Source: Telluria sp042683405
Lineage (GTDB): Bacteria > Pseudomonadota > Gammaproteobacteria > Burkholderiales > Burkholderiaceae_D
Assembly: GCF_042683405.1 (NCBI RefSeq)
Contig: NZ_JBHUJS010000003.1
Span: 186,001-250,000, forward strand
Direction: 5' to 3'
DNA length: 64,000 nt
Part shown: positions 17,119 through 25,162 of the stretch, in pieces
Position numbering within the stretch: the first letter of the stretch is position 1
Layout: each line of letters starts with the position of its first letter
Notes under the pieces: generated by a model
Database searches by the model: none
Told to the model about the DNA's origin: nothing
Seen by the model: the letters and a program-made list of their open reading frames with translations, nothing else
Made by a program: the position numbers and the translations under genes

Positions 17119-18408
17119 TTACTCTTCCTCCGGGGTTTCTACCTTGGCGGGCTTGGCCATCTTCTTGCGCTCGAGGACCGCGGCGAAGAAGCCGTCCGTC
17201 TGGTGCTTGTGCGGCAGCAGCTTGAGGTAGTCGCCCATCTCGAGGTCGATCTTTTGCTCGGCCAGCACCTTGTGCATCGGCACCAGCTCGAAATCGGCAT
17301 GCGAGGCCAGGAACTCCTGCACCACGGCGTCGTTCTCTTCTTCCAGCAGCGAGCAGGTGGCGTACACCAGGCGGCCGCCGCCCTTGAGCAGGCGCGCGGC
17401 GCCGTCGAGGATTGCGACCTGCTTCTCATGCATCTCGGCGATCGCTTCGGGCGGCTGGCGCCACTTCACGTCCGGGTTGCGGCGCAGCGTGCCCATGCCG
17501 CTGCAAGGCGCGTCGACCAGCACGCGGTCGATCTTGCCGGCCAGGCGCTTGATCTTGGCGTCTTTCTCGTGCGCGATCTGCACCGGATGCACGTTCGACA
17601 GGCCGCTCCGCGCGAGGCGCGGCTTGAGCTTGGCGAGGCGCTTCTCGGACACGTCGAACGCATACAGGCGGCCGGTGTTGCGCATCGCGGCGCCCAGCGC
17701 CAGCGTCTTGCCGCCCGCGCCCGCGCAGAAATCGACCACCATCTCGCCGCGGCGCGCGCCGAGGATCTGCGACAGCACCTGGCTGCCTTCGTCCTGCACC
17801 TCGATCGCGCCTTCCTTGAACAGCGGGAGGTTCTGCAGCGCGGGCTTCTTCAGCACGCGCAGGCCGAGCGGCGAATACGGGGTCGGCTCGGCGGCGATCG
17901 GCGCCTGCGCCAGCTGCGCGATCACATCGTCGCGGTCCGCCTTGAGCGCGTTCACGCGCAGGTCCAGCGGGGCCGGCTTGTTCAGCGAGTCGGCCAGGAT
18001 GTCGGCTTCTTCCTGTCCGAACTGCTTGACCAGCTTTTCGTACAGCCATTCCGGCATATTGGAGCGCTTCTGCGCCGGCAGCAGGGTGCGGTCGATGTCC
18101 TTGATCCGTCCCAGGAACTCGCGCTCCTCGTCCGAGATGCCGGCGATCGCTTCCGCGCCGACCGCCTCGGCAAGGCCCAGCAGCGCAAGGCGACGCATGC
18201 TCGCGTTGCTGCCCGCGAAATCGGTAAAGAAGGTCTTGTTGCGCAGGACCGCGTAGACCGCTTCCGCAACGGCGCCGCGTTCGCGGCCGCCCAGGCGCGG
18301 GTGGTCCTTGAAATAGCGCGACAGGGTGGTGTCGGCAGGCGCGGTAAAGCGCAGTACCTCGCGCAGTACCTCTTCGGTATTGGCGAGTATCGCTGGTGGC
18401 AATCGCAT
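17119..18408 (-). CDS. RsmB/NOP-type 16S rRNA m5C methyltransferase
   Basis: A 429-residue SAM-dependent RNA cytosine-C5 methyltransferase. An N-terminal NusB-like helical region (residues about 1-140) precedes the Rossmann domain. Motif I reads DFCAGAGGKTLALG. The two cysteines of the family are present: Cys302 in DAPCSGMGTLRRNPD and Cys352 in YATCSLLEEEND, the releasing and nucleophilic residues. This supports RsmB (C967 of 16S rRNA) or a close paralogue; the N-terminal region is shorter than a clear NusB domain, so the exact target is uncertain. It lies eight bases after purN on the same strand, with likely cotranscription. Confidence 0.88.
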   Translation of the reverse strand: MRLPPAILANTEEVLREVLRFTAPADTTLSRYFKDHPRLGGRERGAVAEAVYAVLRNKTFFTDFAGSNASMRRLALLGLAEAVGAEAIAGISDEEREFLGRIKDIDRTLLPAQKRSNMPEWLYEKLVKQFGQEEADILADSLNKPAPLDLRVNALKADRDDVIAQLAQAPIAAEPTPYSPLGLRVLKKPALQNLPLFKEGAIEVQDEGSQVLSQILGARRGEMVVDFCAGAGGKTLALGAAMRNTGRLYAFDVSEKRLAKLKPRLARSGLSNVHPVQIAHEKDAKIKRLAGKIDRVLVDAPCSGMGTLRRNPDVKWRQPPEAIAEMHEKQVAILDGAARLLKGGGRLVYATCSLLEEENDAVVQEFLASHADFELVPMHKVLAEQKIDLEMGDYLKLLPHKHQTDGFFAAVLERKKMAKPAKVETPEEE

Positions 18409-18416
18409 GGTGTTCC

Positions 18417-19025
18417 TTAGTGTTCGTTAATCCGCACGACGCCCTCGTTGATGCCCACATGGCCTTCAACGAACTGGCGCACGACGCGCGGGTACAGCTT
18501 GTGTTCTTCGACCAGCACGCGCGCGGCGAGCGAGTCGGGCGTATCGCCGGGCAGTACCGGCACCGCTACCTGCCCCAGCACGGGGCCGTGGTCCAGTTGC
18601 GCGGTGACGAAATGAACCGTCGCCCCGTGTTCCGTCTCGCCCGCTTCGAGGGCCTGCTCGTGCGTGTGCAGGCCGGGGAATTTCGGCAGCAGCGAGGGGT
18701 GGATATTCAGCATCCGCCCCGCGTAGTGTTCCACAAATCCGGCCGTGAGGATGCGCATGAAGCCGGCCAGCACCACCAGGTCCGGTGCGAACTTGTCGAT
18801 GGTCTTTTGCAGCTCGGCGTCGAACGCCTCGCGGGTCGAGAATTCCTTGTTCGACACGACCGCGGTAGGGATGCCGTGCTGCGCCGCGAAGGCCAGGCCG
18901 CCAGCGTCAGGCTTGTTGGCGATGACTGCTGCGATGCGTGCCGGCCATTTCTCTGCCTGGGCGGCGCGCACGATGGCTTCCATATTGCTGCCCCGCCCGG
19001 AAATCAGGATGACGATATTTTTCAT
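18417..19025 (-). CDS. purN: Phosphoribosylglycinamide formyltransferase
   Basis: A 202-residue GART (PurN). It formylates GAR with 10-formyl-THF in purine synthesis. Start MKNIVILISGRGSNMEAI carries the phosphate-binding GRGSN loop. The catalytic region has MRILTAGFVEHYAGRMLNIH and HPSLLPKFPGLHTHEQAL; the Asn-His pair is present, and the final Asp lies in TAQLDHGPVL. ATG at 19025 is chosen because homology starts there. The downstream gene is the RsmB-like methyltransferase. A family A repeat lies upstream. Confidence 0.95.
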   Translation of the reverse strand: MKNIVILISGRGSNMEAIVRAAQAEKWPARIAAVIANKPDAGGLAFAAQHGIPTAVVSNKEFSTREAFDAELQKTIDKFAPDLVVLAGFMRILTAGFVEHYAGRMLNIHPSLLPKFPGLHTHEQALEAGETEHGATVHFVTAQLDHGPVLGQVAVPVLPGDTPDSLAARVLVEEHKLYPRVVRQFVEGHVGINEGVVRINEH

Positions 19026-19044
19026 AGGCCGACATTGTACCGGA

Positions 19045-19139
19045 GGGGACTGTCCCGACGGGACTGTCGCCGGCCTTTGTTGTACTGACAAATGGATTCA
19101 GACGAAAGCCGGCGGACGGACCGCAGAGGAACAGTCCCT
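19045..19139. repeat. Family A palindromic repeat, degenerate inverted doublet
   Basis: GGGGACTGTCCC and GGACTGTCGCC followed by GGCCTTTGTTG pair with an inverted copy (AAAGCCGGCGGACGGACCGC, then GGAACAGTCCCTG). It occupies the gap between the barstar-like gene and purN. More mismatches than other copies suggest an older insertion. Confidence 0.7.
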
Positions 19140-19146
19140 GCCCGGC

Positions 19147-19545
19147 TTACTCGAACGAGTAGAAGACGCGGAACGGGACTTTCTTGTCGGCCCAGTAGTC
19201 GGCCGCGTCGCGAAACACGTCGAGCAGCGTCTCGCGTGCTTCCTTGTCGAACTTCTGGGTGTTGGGCAGCTGCTCGATCACGACGATGAAACCGGGTTGC
19301 GGACCAGCCTTGTAGACGGTGTCCGTGATGGTTTGCTTGAGCGCGTCGAAATTCTTGCTGGCCGGCTTGGTAAAATGGAACGATTCACCGATGCACTGGC
19401 ATACCTGCTGCTTGGTCAGCGCCTTGGCGCAGTGGGCATACAGGAAGTGCTGTCCAAGGCGCGCTGCTTCCTCCTGCAGTTCCGCAACGCGGAAAGCACG
19501 GATGGATTGCACCACGTTAGGCGGCACAGTGAAAAACAGACTCAT
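19147..19545 (-). CDS. Barstar-family protein
   Basis: A 132-residue protein with a barstar-like fold signature: FHFTKPASKNFDALKQTITD, then GFIVVIEQLPNTQKFDKEAR and the end VFRDAADYWADKKVPFRVFY. Barstar inhibits the secreted ribonuclease barnase. In Gram-negative bacteria, homologues occur as orphan genes or as immunity proteins of RNase toxins. No barnase-like gene lies beside it here; neighbours are purN and an outer-membrane glycine-zipper protein. Cytoplasmic, no signal peptide. Function as an inhibitor is inferred from family only. Confidence 0.78.
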   Translation of the reverse strand: MSLFFTVPPNVVQSIRAFRVAELQEEAARLGQHFLYAHCAKALTKQQVCQCIGESFHFTKPASKNFDALKQTITDTVYKAGPQPGFIVVIEQLPNTQKFDKEARETLLDVFRDAADYWADKKVPFRVFYSFE

Positions 19546-19871
19546 TTTTGCCTCGGTGACCTGATCAGCTTCGATTTTCCGTACCCTTCCCGGTAAGCGT
19601 TGCTAAGCGCCAATATTGCATTCCAATGTAGTAGGGTAACGGTTTGTGGTATGGGAATCAACCCGAATGTGATTTTCCACGCAGGATTTATGGAAATATC
19701 TACTAAAAGCTGGCATATCGAATCTTTTGCCGTGCGTTTGGGAGGTCAAGGGGCGTCGCGCTGCTGTTACATTTTGTTGCCATGAGAAGGGCTTGGCGGA
19801 GTGATGACAGTATTACTATTGGCTGGAAGATGTCGCGCCCGGCGCCACCACCATCAAACATGAGGCTTTAT

Positions 19872-20381
19872 ATGAACCTGCCAGCAAAACTGATTGCATC
19901 CGCCCTCGCCCTTGCCGCCCTGCCGGCGGCCCAGGCGGTCGAGTTCGAAGACACCGCGCGCGTCACGCGCGTGCAGCCACGCATGGAACAGATCAGCCGT
20001 CCCCGCGAGGAGTGCCGCACCGAGTACGTCCAGGTGCCTGTGCAGCCGCAGCGTTCGCCGGCCGGTTCGATCATTGGCGGTATCGCAGGCGCCGTGTTGG
20101 GCAACCAGGTGGGCGACGGCAGCGGCCGCGTGGCGGCGACGGCCGCCGGCGCGATTGCCGGCACCGTGATCGGCGACCGCGTGTCGAACCAGAATGCGCC
20201 GCGGGGCGGTGTGCAGGAGCAGGCAGTGCGCCAGTGCCGCATGGTCGACGCGTACGAAACCCGCACCGTGGGCTACGACGTCACCTACGACTACCGTGGC
20301 CAGAGCTACACCAGCACCATGTCGTACGATCCGGGCCAGCGCCTGCGCGTGCGCGTCTCCGTCGAACCGGTCGACCGCTAA
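19872..20381 (+). CDS. Glycine-zipper 2TM envelope protein
   Basis: A 169-residue exported protein. The signal peptide MNLPAKLIASALALAALPAA is cut near AQA-VEFED. The middle carries a Gly-zipper hairpin: IIGGIAGAVLGNQVGDGSGR then TAAGAIAGTVIGDRVSNQ, as in the SlyB/Pcp and RcnB-like group. The C-terminus repeats YDVTYDYRGQSYTSTMSYDP, a pattern shared by many betaproteobacterial family members. Likely periplasmic or outer-membrane associated; no lipobox cysteine is seen. ATG at 19872 is preferred because GAGG lies six bases before it. The 326 bases upstream contain no gene that I can support. Confidence 0.85.
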   Translation: MNLPAKLIASALALAALPAAQAVEFEDTARVTRVQPRMEQISRPREECRTEYVQVPVQPQRSPAGSIIGGIAGAVLGNQVGDGSGRVAATAAGAIAGTVIGDRVSNQNAPRGGVQEQAVRQCRMVDAYETRTVGYDVTYDYRGQSYTSTMSYDPGQRLRVRVSVEPVDR

Positions 20382-20385
20382 CGTC

Positions 20386-20456
20386 GTCCCCGCGAAAGCG
20401 GGGACCATACTGAGCGCGCCCCAAGTCAGCCCAGCACGCCCCCGCTTCCGCGGGGG
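20386..20456. repeat. Family C hairpin doublet
   Basis: GTCCCCGC-GAAA-GCGGGGAC (20386-20405) is followed by the inverted hairpin CCCCCGC-TTCC-GCGGGGG (20439-20456). Two hairpins of opposite orientation form a REP-like pair directly after the glycine-zipper gene. It may also act as a transcription terminator or mRNA stabiliser. Confidence 0.7.
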
Positions 20457-20507
20457 GTGTCCGCATTAGCGCTTGCCTCCGGCGATTTCCGCAACGGATA
20501 ATGCGCC

Positions 20508-21287
20508 ATGCTAATCAAACGTAAATCCATCGAAAAAGAAGAATCCTCGCGCGCCCCCACGCGCAAGGCCAAATTCGCCCCGGTCACCTTGTCCGAACAG
20601 GACGGCGTGCGCTACCTCCACTTCGGCACCGAATGGGTGCAAGGCGCCATGCGCATCCGCAAGCCCGACTGGCTGGAGCTCGAGTACGCGCAGCAGATGA
20701 TGGCCTGGATGCTGTTCATCAGCGAGCCCCGGCAGATCGCCCAGCTGGGCCTCGGCACCGCCGCGCTCACCAAGTTTTGTTACAAGACGTTTCCTGAAGC
20801 CACTGTCACCGCCGTCGAACTGAACGAGTCGGTGATCAACATCTGCTACGCGATGTTCAAGCTGCCGCCGAACGACGCGCGCCTGCAGGTGCTGGAAATG
20901 GATGCGCTCGAATTCGTCAACGACGCGGCCAACCACGGGCGCTTCGACGTGCTGCAGTGCGACCTGTACGACGCCACCGCGCGCGGCCCCGTGCTCGACA
21001 CCGCCGAGTTCTACGCGGCCTGCAATGCCTGCCTGACGGACAACGGCATCATGACCGTCAACCTGTTTGGCGACCACCCTTCGTACTCCAAGAACATCAA
21101 GGCAATGAAGCATGCCTTTGACCACGTCATTTGCCTGCCCGAAGTGCATGATGGTAATGTTGTCGCGATTTGCTTCAAGACCCGCCCCACGCTGGACTAC
21201 CCAAGCCTGAAGGAACGGGCGGCGGCGATCCAGACCGCCACCAAGCTTCCCGCCAAGTCGTGGGTGCGCGGCATGCAGGCCAGCTAG
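20508..21287 (+). CDS. Spermidine synthase-like methyltransferase-fold protein
   Basis: A 259-residue protein of the spermidine synthase/PAMT superfamily. GLGTAALTKFCYKTFPEA is the nucleotide-binding motif, followed by VTAVELNESVINICY with the acidic residue that would bind the ribose. FDVLQCDLYDATARGP aligns with the family's catalytic-loop region, but the classic aspartate pair for polyamine binding is not clear. Real aminopropyl transfer is therefore unproven. Basic N-terminus without signal peptide, so cytosolic. The next gene (GspE/PilB-like ATPase) starts 15 bases downstream, suggesting one operon. Confidence 0.8.
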   Translation: MLIKRKSIEKEESSRAPTRKAKFAPVTLSEQDGVRYLHFGTEWVQGAMRIRKPDWLELEYAQQMMAWMLFISEPRQIAQLGLGTAALTKFCYKTFPEATVTAVELNESVINICYAMFKLPPNDARLQVLEMDALEFVNDAANHGRFDVLQCDLYDATARGPVLDTAEFYAACNACLTDNGIMTVNLFGDHPSYSKNIKAMKHAFDHVICLPEVHDGNVVAICFKTRPTLDYPSLKERAAAIQTATKLPAKSWVRGMQAS

Positions 21288-21302
21288 CGACAGGAGAACG
21301 CA

Positions 21303-23117
21303 TTGAGGACCGACCCGGCAACGCCCACCCGCACCTCGCGCAGCGCGCGCCCCGCGCTCGACCTGCAGACCATCTTTTCGTGGCTGCTGGCCGACGGCAT
21401 CGTCGAGAAGGCCAACGTCAAGGCCAACTTCGCGCAGGCCCAGGGCATCCTGCGCAACGCGGTCGGCTCCATGCATCCGCTCACCGCGGTCGCCCAGTGC
21501 AAGCTCACCTCCGCCCTCGCCCCGCACCGCCTGCTCACGCTCGACGTGCTGAGCGAGTGGTTCGCGGCGAAGGTCTCGCTGCCCTTCGTGCGCATCGACC
21601 CGCTGCGCATCGACTTCACCAAGGTGGCCGACGTGATGTCGGCCGGGTACGCGGCACGCTTTAACATCCTCCCGCTCGACCTGACCTCGTCCACGCTGAC
21701 GGTGGCGACGGCTGACCCGTTTGCGACCGAATGGGTGGGCGAAATCGAGAAGGTCTCGCGCCGCAAGGTGGAGATGACGATCGCGAACCCGCTCGACATC
21801 TCCCAATACATCTCGCAGTTCTTCAGCCTCGCCAAGTCCATCAAAAGCGCCAACAAGTCGAGCGGCCAGGACCTCGCCCTGCGCAACAACTTCGAACAGC
21901 TGGTCGAACTGGGCAAGACCAACAAGCAGCTCGACGCCAACGACCAGCACATCGTCAACATCGTCGACTGGCTGTGGCAGTACGCGTTCGAGCAGCGCGC
22001 CTCCGACATCCACCTGGAACCGAAGCGCGAGATCGCCGCGATCCGCTTCCGCATCGATGGCGTGCTGCACCAGGTCTACCAGGTTCCCGCGGTGGTGATG
22101 ATCGCGATGACCGCGCGCATCAAGCTGCTGGGCCGCATGGACGTGATCGAAAAGCGCCGCCCGCAGGATGGCCGCATCAAGACCCGCACCAACTCCGGCC
22201 AGGAAGTCGAACTGCGCCTGTCGACCATGCCGACTGCGTTCGGCGAAAAGCTCGTGATGCGCATCTTCGACCCCGAAGTCGTGGTCAAGACCCTGCCGGA
22301 ACTGGGCTTCCCGCCCGACGACGCGGCGCGCTGGGACAGCCTGACCTCGCGCCCGCACGGCATCATCCTCGTCACCGGCCCGACCGGCTCGGGCAAGACC
22401 ACCACGCTCTACACCACGCTCAAGGCGCTGGCGACGTCCGAAGTGAACGTGTGCACGGTCGAGGACCCGATCGAAATGGTGGAGGCCTCGTTCAACCAGA
22501 TGCAGGTCCATCCGGGCATCGACCTCTCGTTCGCCGACGGCGTCAAGGCGCTGATGCGGCAGGACCCGGACATCATCATGGTCGGCGAGATCCGCGACCT
22601 GGCCACCGCCGAAATGGCCATCCAGGCTGCGCTGACCGGCCACCTCGTGCTCTCCACGCTGCACACCAACGATTCGCCATCGGCGATCATGCGCCTGCTG
22701 GAGCTGGGCGTGCCGTACTACCTGCTCGAATCGACCATCATCGGCATCATGGCCCAGCGCCTCGTGCGCACCTTGTGCGTGCACTGCAAATCGCCGGACG
22801 GCACCGTGAGCGACGAAGTGTGGGCCGGCATCGGCGGCGCGTGGAAGCTCCCGAAGCCCGCATCCGTCTACCGCCCGATCGGCTGCCCCGAGTGCCGCCA
22901 GACCGGCTACCGCGGCCGCACCGGCATCTACGAACTGCTCGCGCTGAGCGAAGACTTCATCAAACTGATCGACGAGGAGACCGACATCCAGGCGCTGCGC
23001 CAGCAGGCAGTGGCCGACGGCATGAAGCCGCTGCGCATCGCCGGCGCCCTCAAGATCATCGAAGGCACGACCACCTGCGACGAAGTCCTCAAAGTCACCG
23101 CCGCCCTTTCTAACTGA
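21303..23117 (+). CDS. GspE/PilB-family secretion or pilus assembly ATPase
   Basis: A 604-residue ATPase with TTG start (GGAG six bases upstream). An N-terminal T2SSE_N-like domain (about residues 60-160) is followed by the ATPase. Walker A is GPTGSGKTTTLY near residue 359, the Asp box ends in EDPIEM, and Walker B is DPDIIMVGEIRD near residue 420. A zinc-binding tetracysteine pair, CVHC near 491 and CPEC near 528, is characteristic of GspE and PilB. It would power type II secretion or type IV pilus extension at the inner membrane. No other secretion or pilus genes are beside it, so its partners lie elsewhere. Confidence 0.9.
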   Translation: MRTDPATPTRTSRSARPALDLQTIFSWLLADGIVEKANVKANFAQAQGILRNAVGSMHPLTAVAQCKLTSALAPHRLLTLDVLSEWFAAKVSLPFVRIDPLRIDFTKVADVMSAGYAARFNILPLDLTSSTLTVATADPFATEWVGEIEKVSRRKVEMTIANPLDISQYISQFFSLAKSIKSANKSSGQDLALRNNFEQLVELGKTNKQLDANDQHIVNIVDWLWQYAFEQRASDIHLEPKREIAAIRFRIDGVLHQVYQVPAVVMIAMTARIKLLGRMDVIEKRRPQDGRIKTRTNSGQEVELRLSTMPTAFGEKLVMRIFDPEVVVKTLPELGFPPDDAARWDSLTSRPHGIILVTGPTGSGKTTTLYTTLKALATSEVNVCTVEDPIEMVEASFNQMQVHPGIDLSFADGVKALMRQDPDIIMVGEIRDLATAEMAIQAALTGHLVLSTLHTNDSPSAIMRLLELGVPYYLLESTIIGIMAQRLVRTLCVHCKSPDGTVSDEVWAGIGGAWKLPKPASVYRPIGCPECRQTGYRGRTGIYELLALSEDFIKLIDEETDIQALRQQAVADGMKPLRIAGALKIIEGTTTCDEVLKVTAALSN

Positions 23118-23191
23118 GATGTCGTTCCTGCGAACGCAGTCTCACACCAAAGTAAGCAACTGCAACGGATGATCGAACACAGGACTCCCTT

Positions 23192-23638
23192 ATGCTCCCT
23201 GGCATCGCCATCCTCTTGTTCTACACGGTCATCTGGGTTGTCCTGCGTGCGTTACGACGCAACCCCAACTCGACCGCTGCACGTATTGCCTTCGCTTGGC
23301 AGGGGCCTTTTCCCCAGGACGGGGAACGGCTGAGCTCATACTACCGCCGCAAGACATGGTTCGCACTGGGATGGTTGCTCAAACTCGTTGTTGTGAGCGC
23401 GATTCTCGCTACAGCGGTATGGATGGTGCCGGCGATCCAAAATGCCGAGACCTTTCTCCTTTGTTCAATGTTTGTGCTGGCCATCGGTATGGGGATGGCG
23501 GCGCTTGGAGCACTTCTCGTCTATGCGGCGTCGCTGAAGGCAAGACTCGTTGGCCCAGACCCGATTTTTTCTTCAGCGGCCGAGTTCGAGCAACAGCGTC
23601 CCCGGGATCCAATGGATAATCAGCGAGAGACTCCTTGA
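23192..23638 (+). CDS. Hypothetical membrane protein, 148 residues
   Basis: A small inner-membrane protein with three predicted helices: residues about 3-19 (GIAILLFYTVIWVVLRAL), 57-80 (LGWLLKLVVVSAILATAVWMV) and 87-112. The loop between the first two is basic and aromatic. The tail is hydrophilic. I do not recognise a family. The ribosome site is weak. Codon use in the third positions is less GC-biased than in the ATPase upstream, and it lies just before the tRNA-Lys, so it may belong to the variable part of the region. Confidence 0.5.
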   Translation: MLPGIAILLFYTVIWVVLRALRRNPNSTAARIAFAWQGPFPQDGERLSSYYRRKTWFALGWLLKLVVVSAILATAVWMVPAIQNAETFLLCSMFVLAIGMGMAALGALLVYAASLKARLVGPDPIFSSAAEFEQQRPRDPMDNQRETP

Positions 23639-23765
23639 ACGTCACCCGTGGACGTACCGGCGCGTTGAAGTGAAGTTGTCTCGACTGCAAGTTCGCGCGA
23701 TGCGTGATCTGCGGACATTGCCTCTAGCGCAAAACAAAATCCCACGCTATAATGCTGCCTCTTTC

Positions 23766-23841
23766 GGGTCGTTAGCTCAGCTGGTAGAGCAGCGGACTTT
23801 TAATCCGTTGGTCGCAGGTTCGAATCCCGCACGGCCTACCA
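23766..23841 (+). tRNA. tRNA-Lys (anticodon UUU)
   Basis: A 76-base cloverleaf with encoded CCA end. The acceptor GGGTCGT pairs with ACGGCCT (one G-U), the D arm contains AGCTCAGCTGGTAGAGC, the anticodon stem CGGAC/GTCCG-type loop reads CTTTTAA with anticodon TTT, and the T arm is GCAGGTTCGAATCCCGC. A TATAAT box lies 12 bases upstream at 23748-23753. tRNA genes of this type are frequent integration sites. Confidence 0.97.
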
Positions 23842-23854
23842 CGAATAAGCAGAG

Positions 23855-23886
23855 AAGGAGTCACGAGCAATCGTGACTCCTTTTTT
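23855..23886 (+). terminator. Terminator of tRNA-Lys
   Basis: AAGGAGTCACGA with GCAA loop pairs with TCGTGACTCCTT and continues in a T tract, 14 bases after the tRNA. Confidence 0.9.
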
Positions 23887-24251
23887 GTTTCTGCACTATT
23901 GTTTGGCACTAGCTCCTGTGCCGGCCATGGATCGCAGGTTGCTGAGTTGGCAGCGTTTCAGTGATCGCCAAGAACGGACTGGAAAACTCGATGTGGCCCC
24001 GTCGCGGGCGCGCCACTCAACGCAACGTCAGGCTTTGTCGCTAAACGGCACCAACCCTAAGCAAGCGCACTCGCCTAAGATTTGATCGTGCTCATTCGCC
24101 GCTGAATCTCATTTTGACGAAAACGGGCGCGGAAGCGTCATCTGGTGACATAGGCACTCTCTCAAATAGAAATTCAGAGTGGCATTGTGCTTCGCCAAAT
24201 CTTCCTACGCCGGATTCGATAGGCTTTCAACTTCCGACACGGGGAGTCGAA
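23887..24251. other. Gene-free stretch downstream of tRNA-Lys
   Basis: About 365 bases between the tRNA terminator and the tae4-like gene. It is visibly poorer in GC than the flanking genes. I see no gene with a ribosome site, no recombinase and no clear repeat of the tRNA 3' end, so integration cannot be shown. It presumably carries the tae4 promoter. Confidence 0.5.
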
Positions 24252-24752
24252 ATGAATCGTCCTACTTTTCAATCCGCATGGACTGCGGCCCGACGCATCG
24301 TCGCGCCCATCAATCAAAGTCAAAAAGTCGCCAATCTGATCGGCGGATCGGTCGCGAAGAACATCAACCTCACCCCACCGCATGGATGGACCAACACCTG
24401 TGCACTTCGGTTGAGCTACGCGCTGAATTACTCTGGGGTCGTGATCCCAAAAATCCGAGGCAAGACGGTTTCAGGCGCCGACAAGCGAGCCTACTTCTTC
24501 CGGGTGCGGGATGTCATCGACTTCCTTAACCACGCATGGGGAAAGCCGGACCTTGTGTTGCCGTTCCCAGAATCAAAAGAATCTAAGCTCGATAAAAGAC
24601 AAGGAATTATCTTATTTGAAGTAAAAGGATGGCAGGACGCAAACGGGCACGCCACCCTATGGAATGGGGCCACTTGCTACGATCACTGCTACTTCAATGA
24701 GCCGGGTGCCAACTATCGCACTGAACGTGCCAGTTTTTGGGCTCTCCCATGA
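24252..24752 (+). CDS. tae4: Type VI secretion amidase effector, Tae4 family
   Basis: A 166-residue protein matching Tae4, an NlpC/P60-like amidase that cuts the D-Glu-mDAP bond in peptidoglycan of rival cells. The catalytic cysteine lies in GWTNTCALRLSYALN (Cys50) and the histidine in GHATLWNG (His133); the GG...NTCA, IPK..G and Y..R..D spacing is family-typical. A second cysteine sits in TCYDHCYF. It has no signal peptide, as expected for a T6SS cargo. GGGGAG five bases before the ATG supports the start. The stop codon overlaps the immunity gene. Base composition is lower in GC than its neighbours, indicating transfer. No T6SS structural gene is in the window. Confidence 0.88.
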   Translation: MNRPTFQSAWTAARRIVAPINQSQKVANLIGGSVAKNINLTPPHGWTNTCALRLSYALNYSGVVIPKIRGKTVSGADKRAYFFRVRDVIDFLNHAWGKPDLVLPFPESKESKLDKRQGIILFEVKGWQDANGHATLWNGATCYDHCYFNEPGANYRTERASFWALP

Positions 24753-25162
24753 AGTCTCTACTTGCCCTGCTTGGCCACTCACTTTTTTTAACCGCTGCGG
24801 CTGCCTCGGCCGATCCATTAACGCCGACCGCCGCCGTGAGGCGCAACGATTCCAACTTCAAGGACATGGTACTGGCGGTCTGTATTTCCCGAGTCTACGC
24901 GCACCAGGACCACGCCGCAGCGGACGCTGCGGGCACCGCGCGTGCGCTGGTCGAATGGACCAGCTATGACGCTGACTCAGCGCCAGACCAGATTAACCGG
25001 CTGATCAACACCTACACAAAGCGCAGCTATCGTAATCCGATTGGCGATAACAACGGAACGAAGTTCGACTTGCTGAAATGCCTTGACCTTTACCACAGCA
25101 AGGAACTGAACATGCTAGCGAGCCGCGTTGTGGTTGCTCCCTCTTCGGTTCAAAGAAAATGA
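24749..25162 (+). CDS. tai4: Type VI amidase immunity protein, Tai4 family
   Basis: A 137-residue periplasmic protein. A signal peptide (MKSLLALLGHSLFLTAAAA-SADP) exports it to where Tae4 acts. Mature-part matches include NFKDMVLAVCISRVY, RALVEWTSYDADSAPDQI and KFDLLKCLDLYHSKEL, the last being the family hallmark. Tai4 dimers block the Tae4 active site. The ATG overlaps the tae4 stop codon by four bases (ATGA), so toxin and immunity are coupled. This order (effector then immunity) is standard. The two genes share the same low-GC signature, pointing to joint transfer. Confidence 0.88.
   Translation: MKSLLALLGHSLFLTAAAASADPLTPTAAVRRNDSNFKDMVLAVCISRVYAHQDHAAADAAGTARALVEWTSYDADSAPDQINRLINTYTKRSYRNPIGDNNGTKFDLLKCLDLYHSKELNMLASRVVVAPSSVQRK

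Noticed and set aside
20511..22784. A 757-codon minus-strand frame opposite the spermidine-synthase-like and ATPase genes
   Set aside because: Low-complexity Arg/Gly/His composition; the plus-strand genes carry full motifs.
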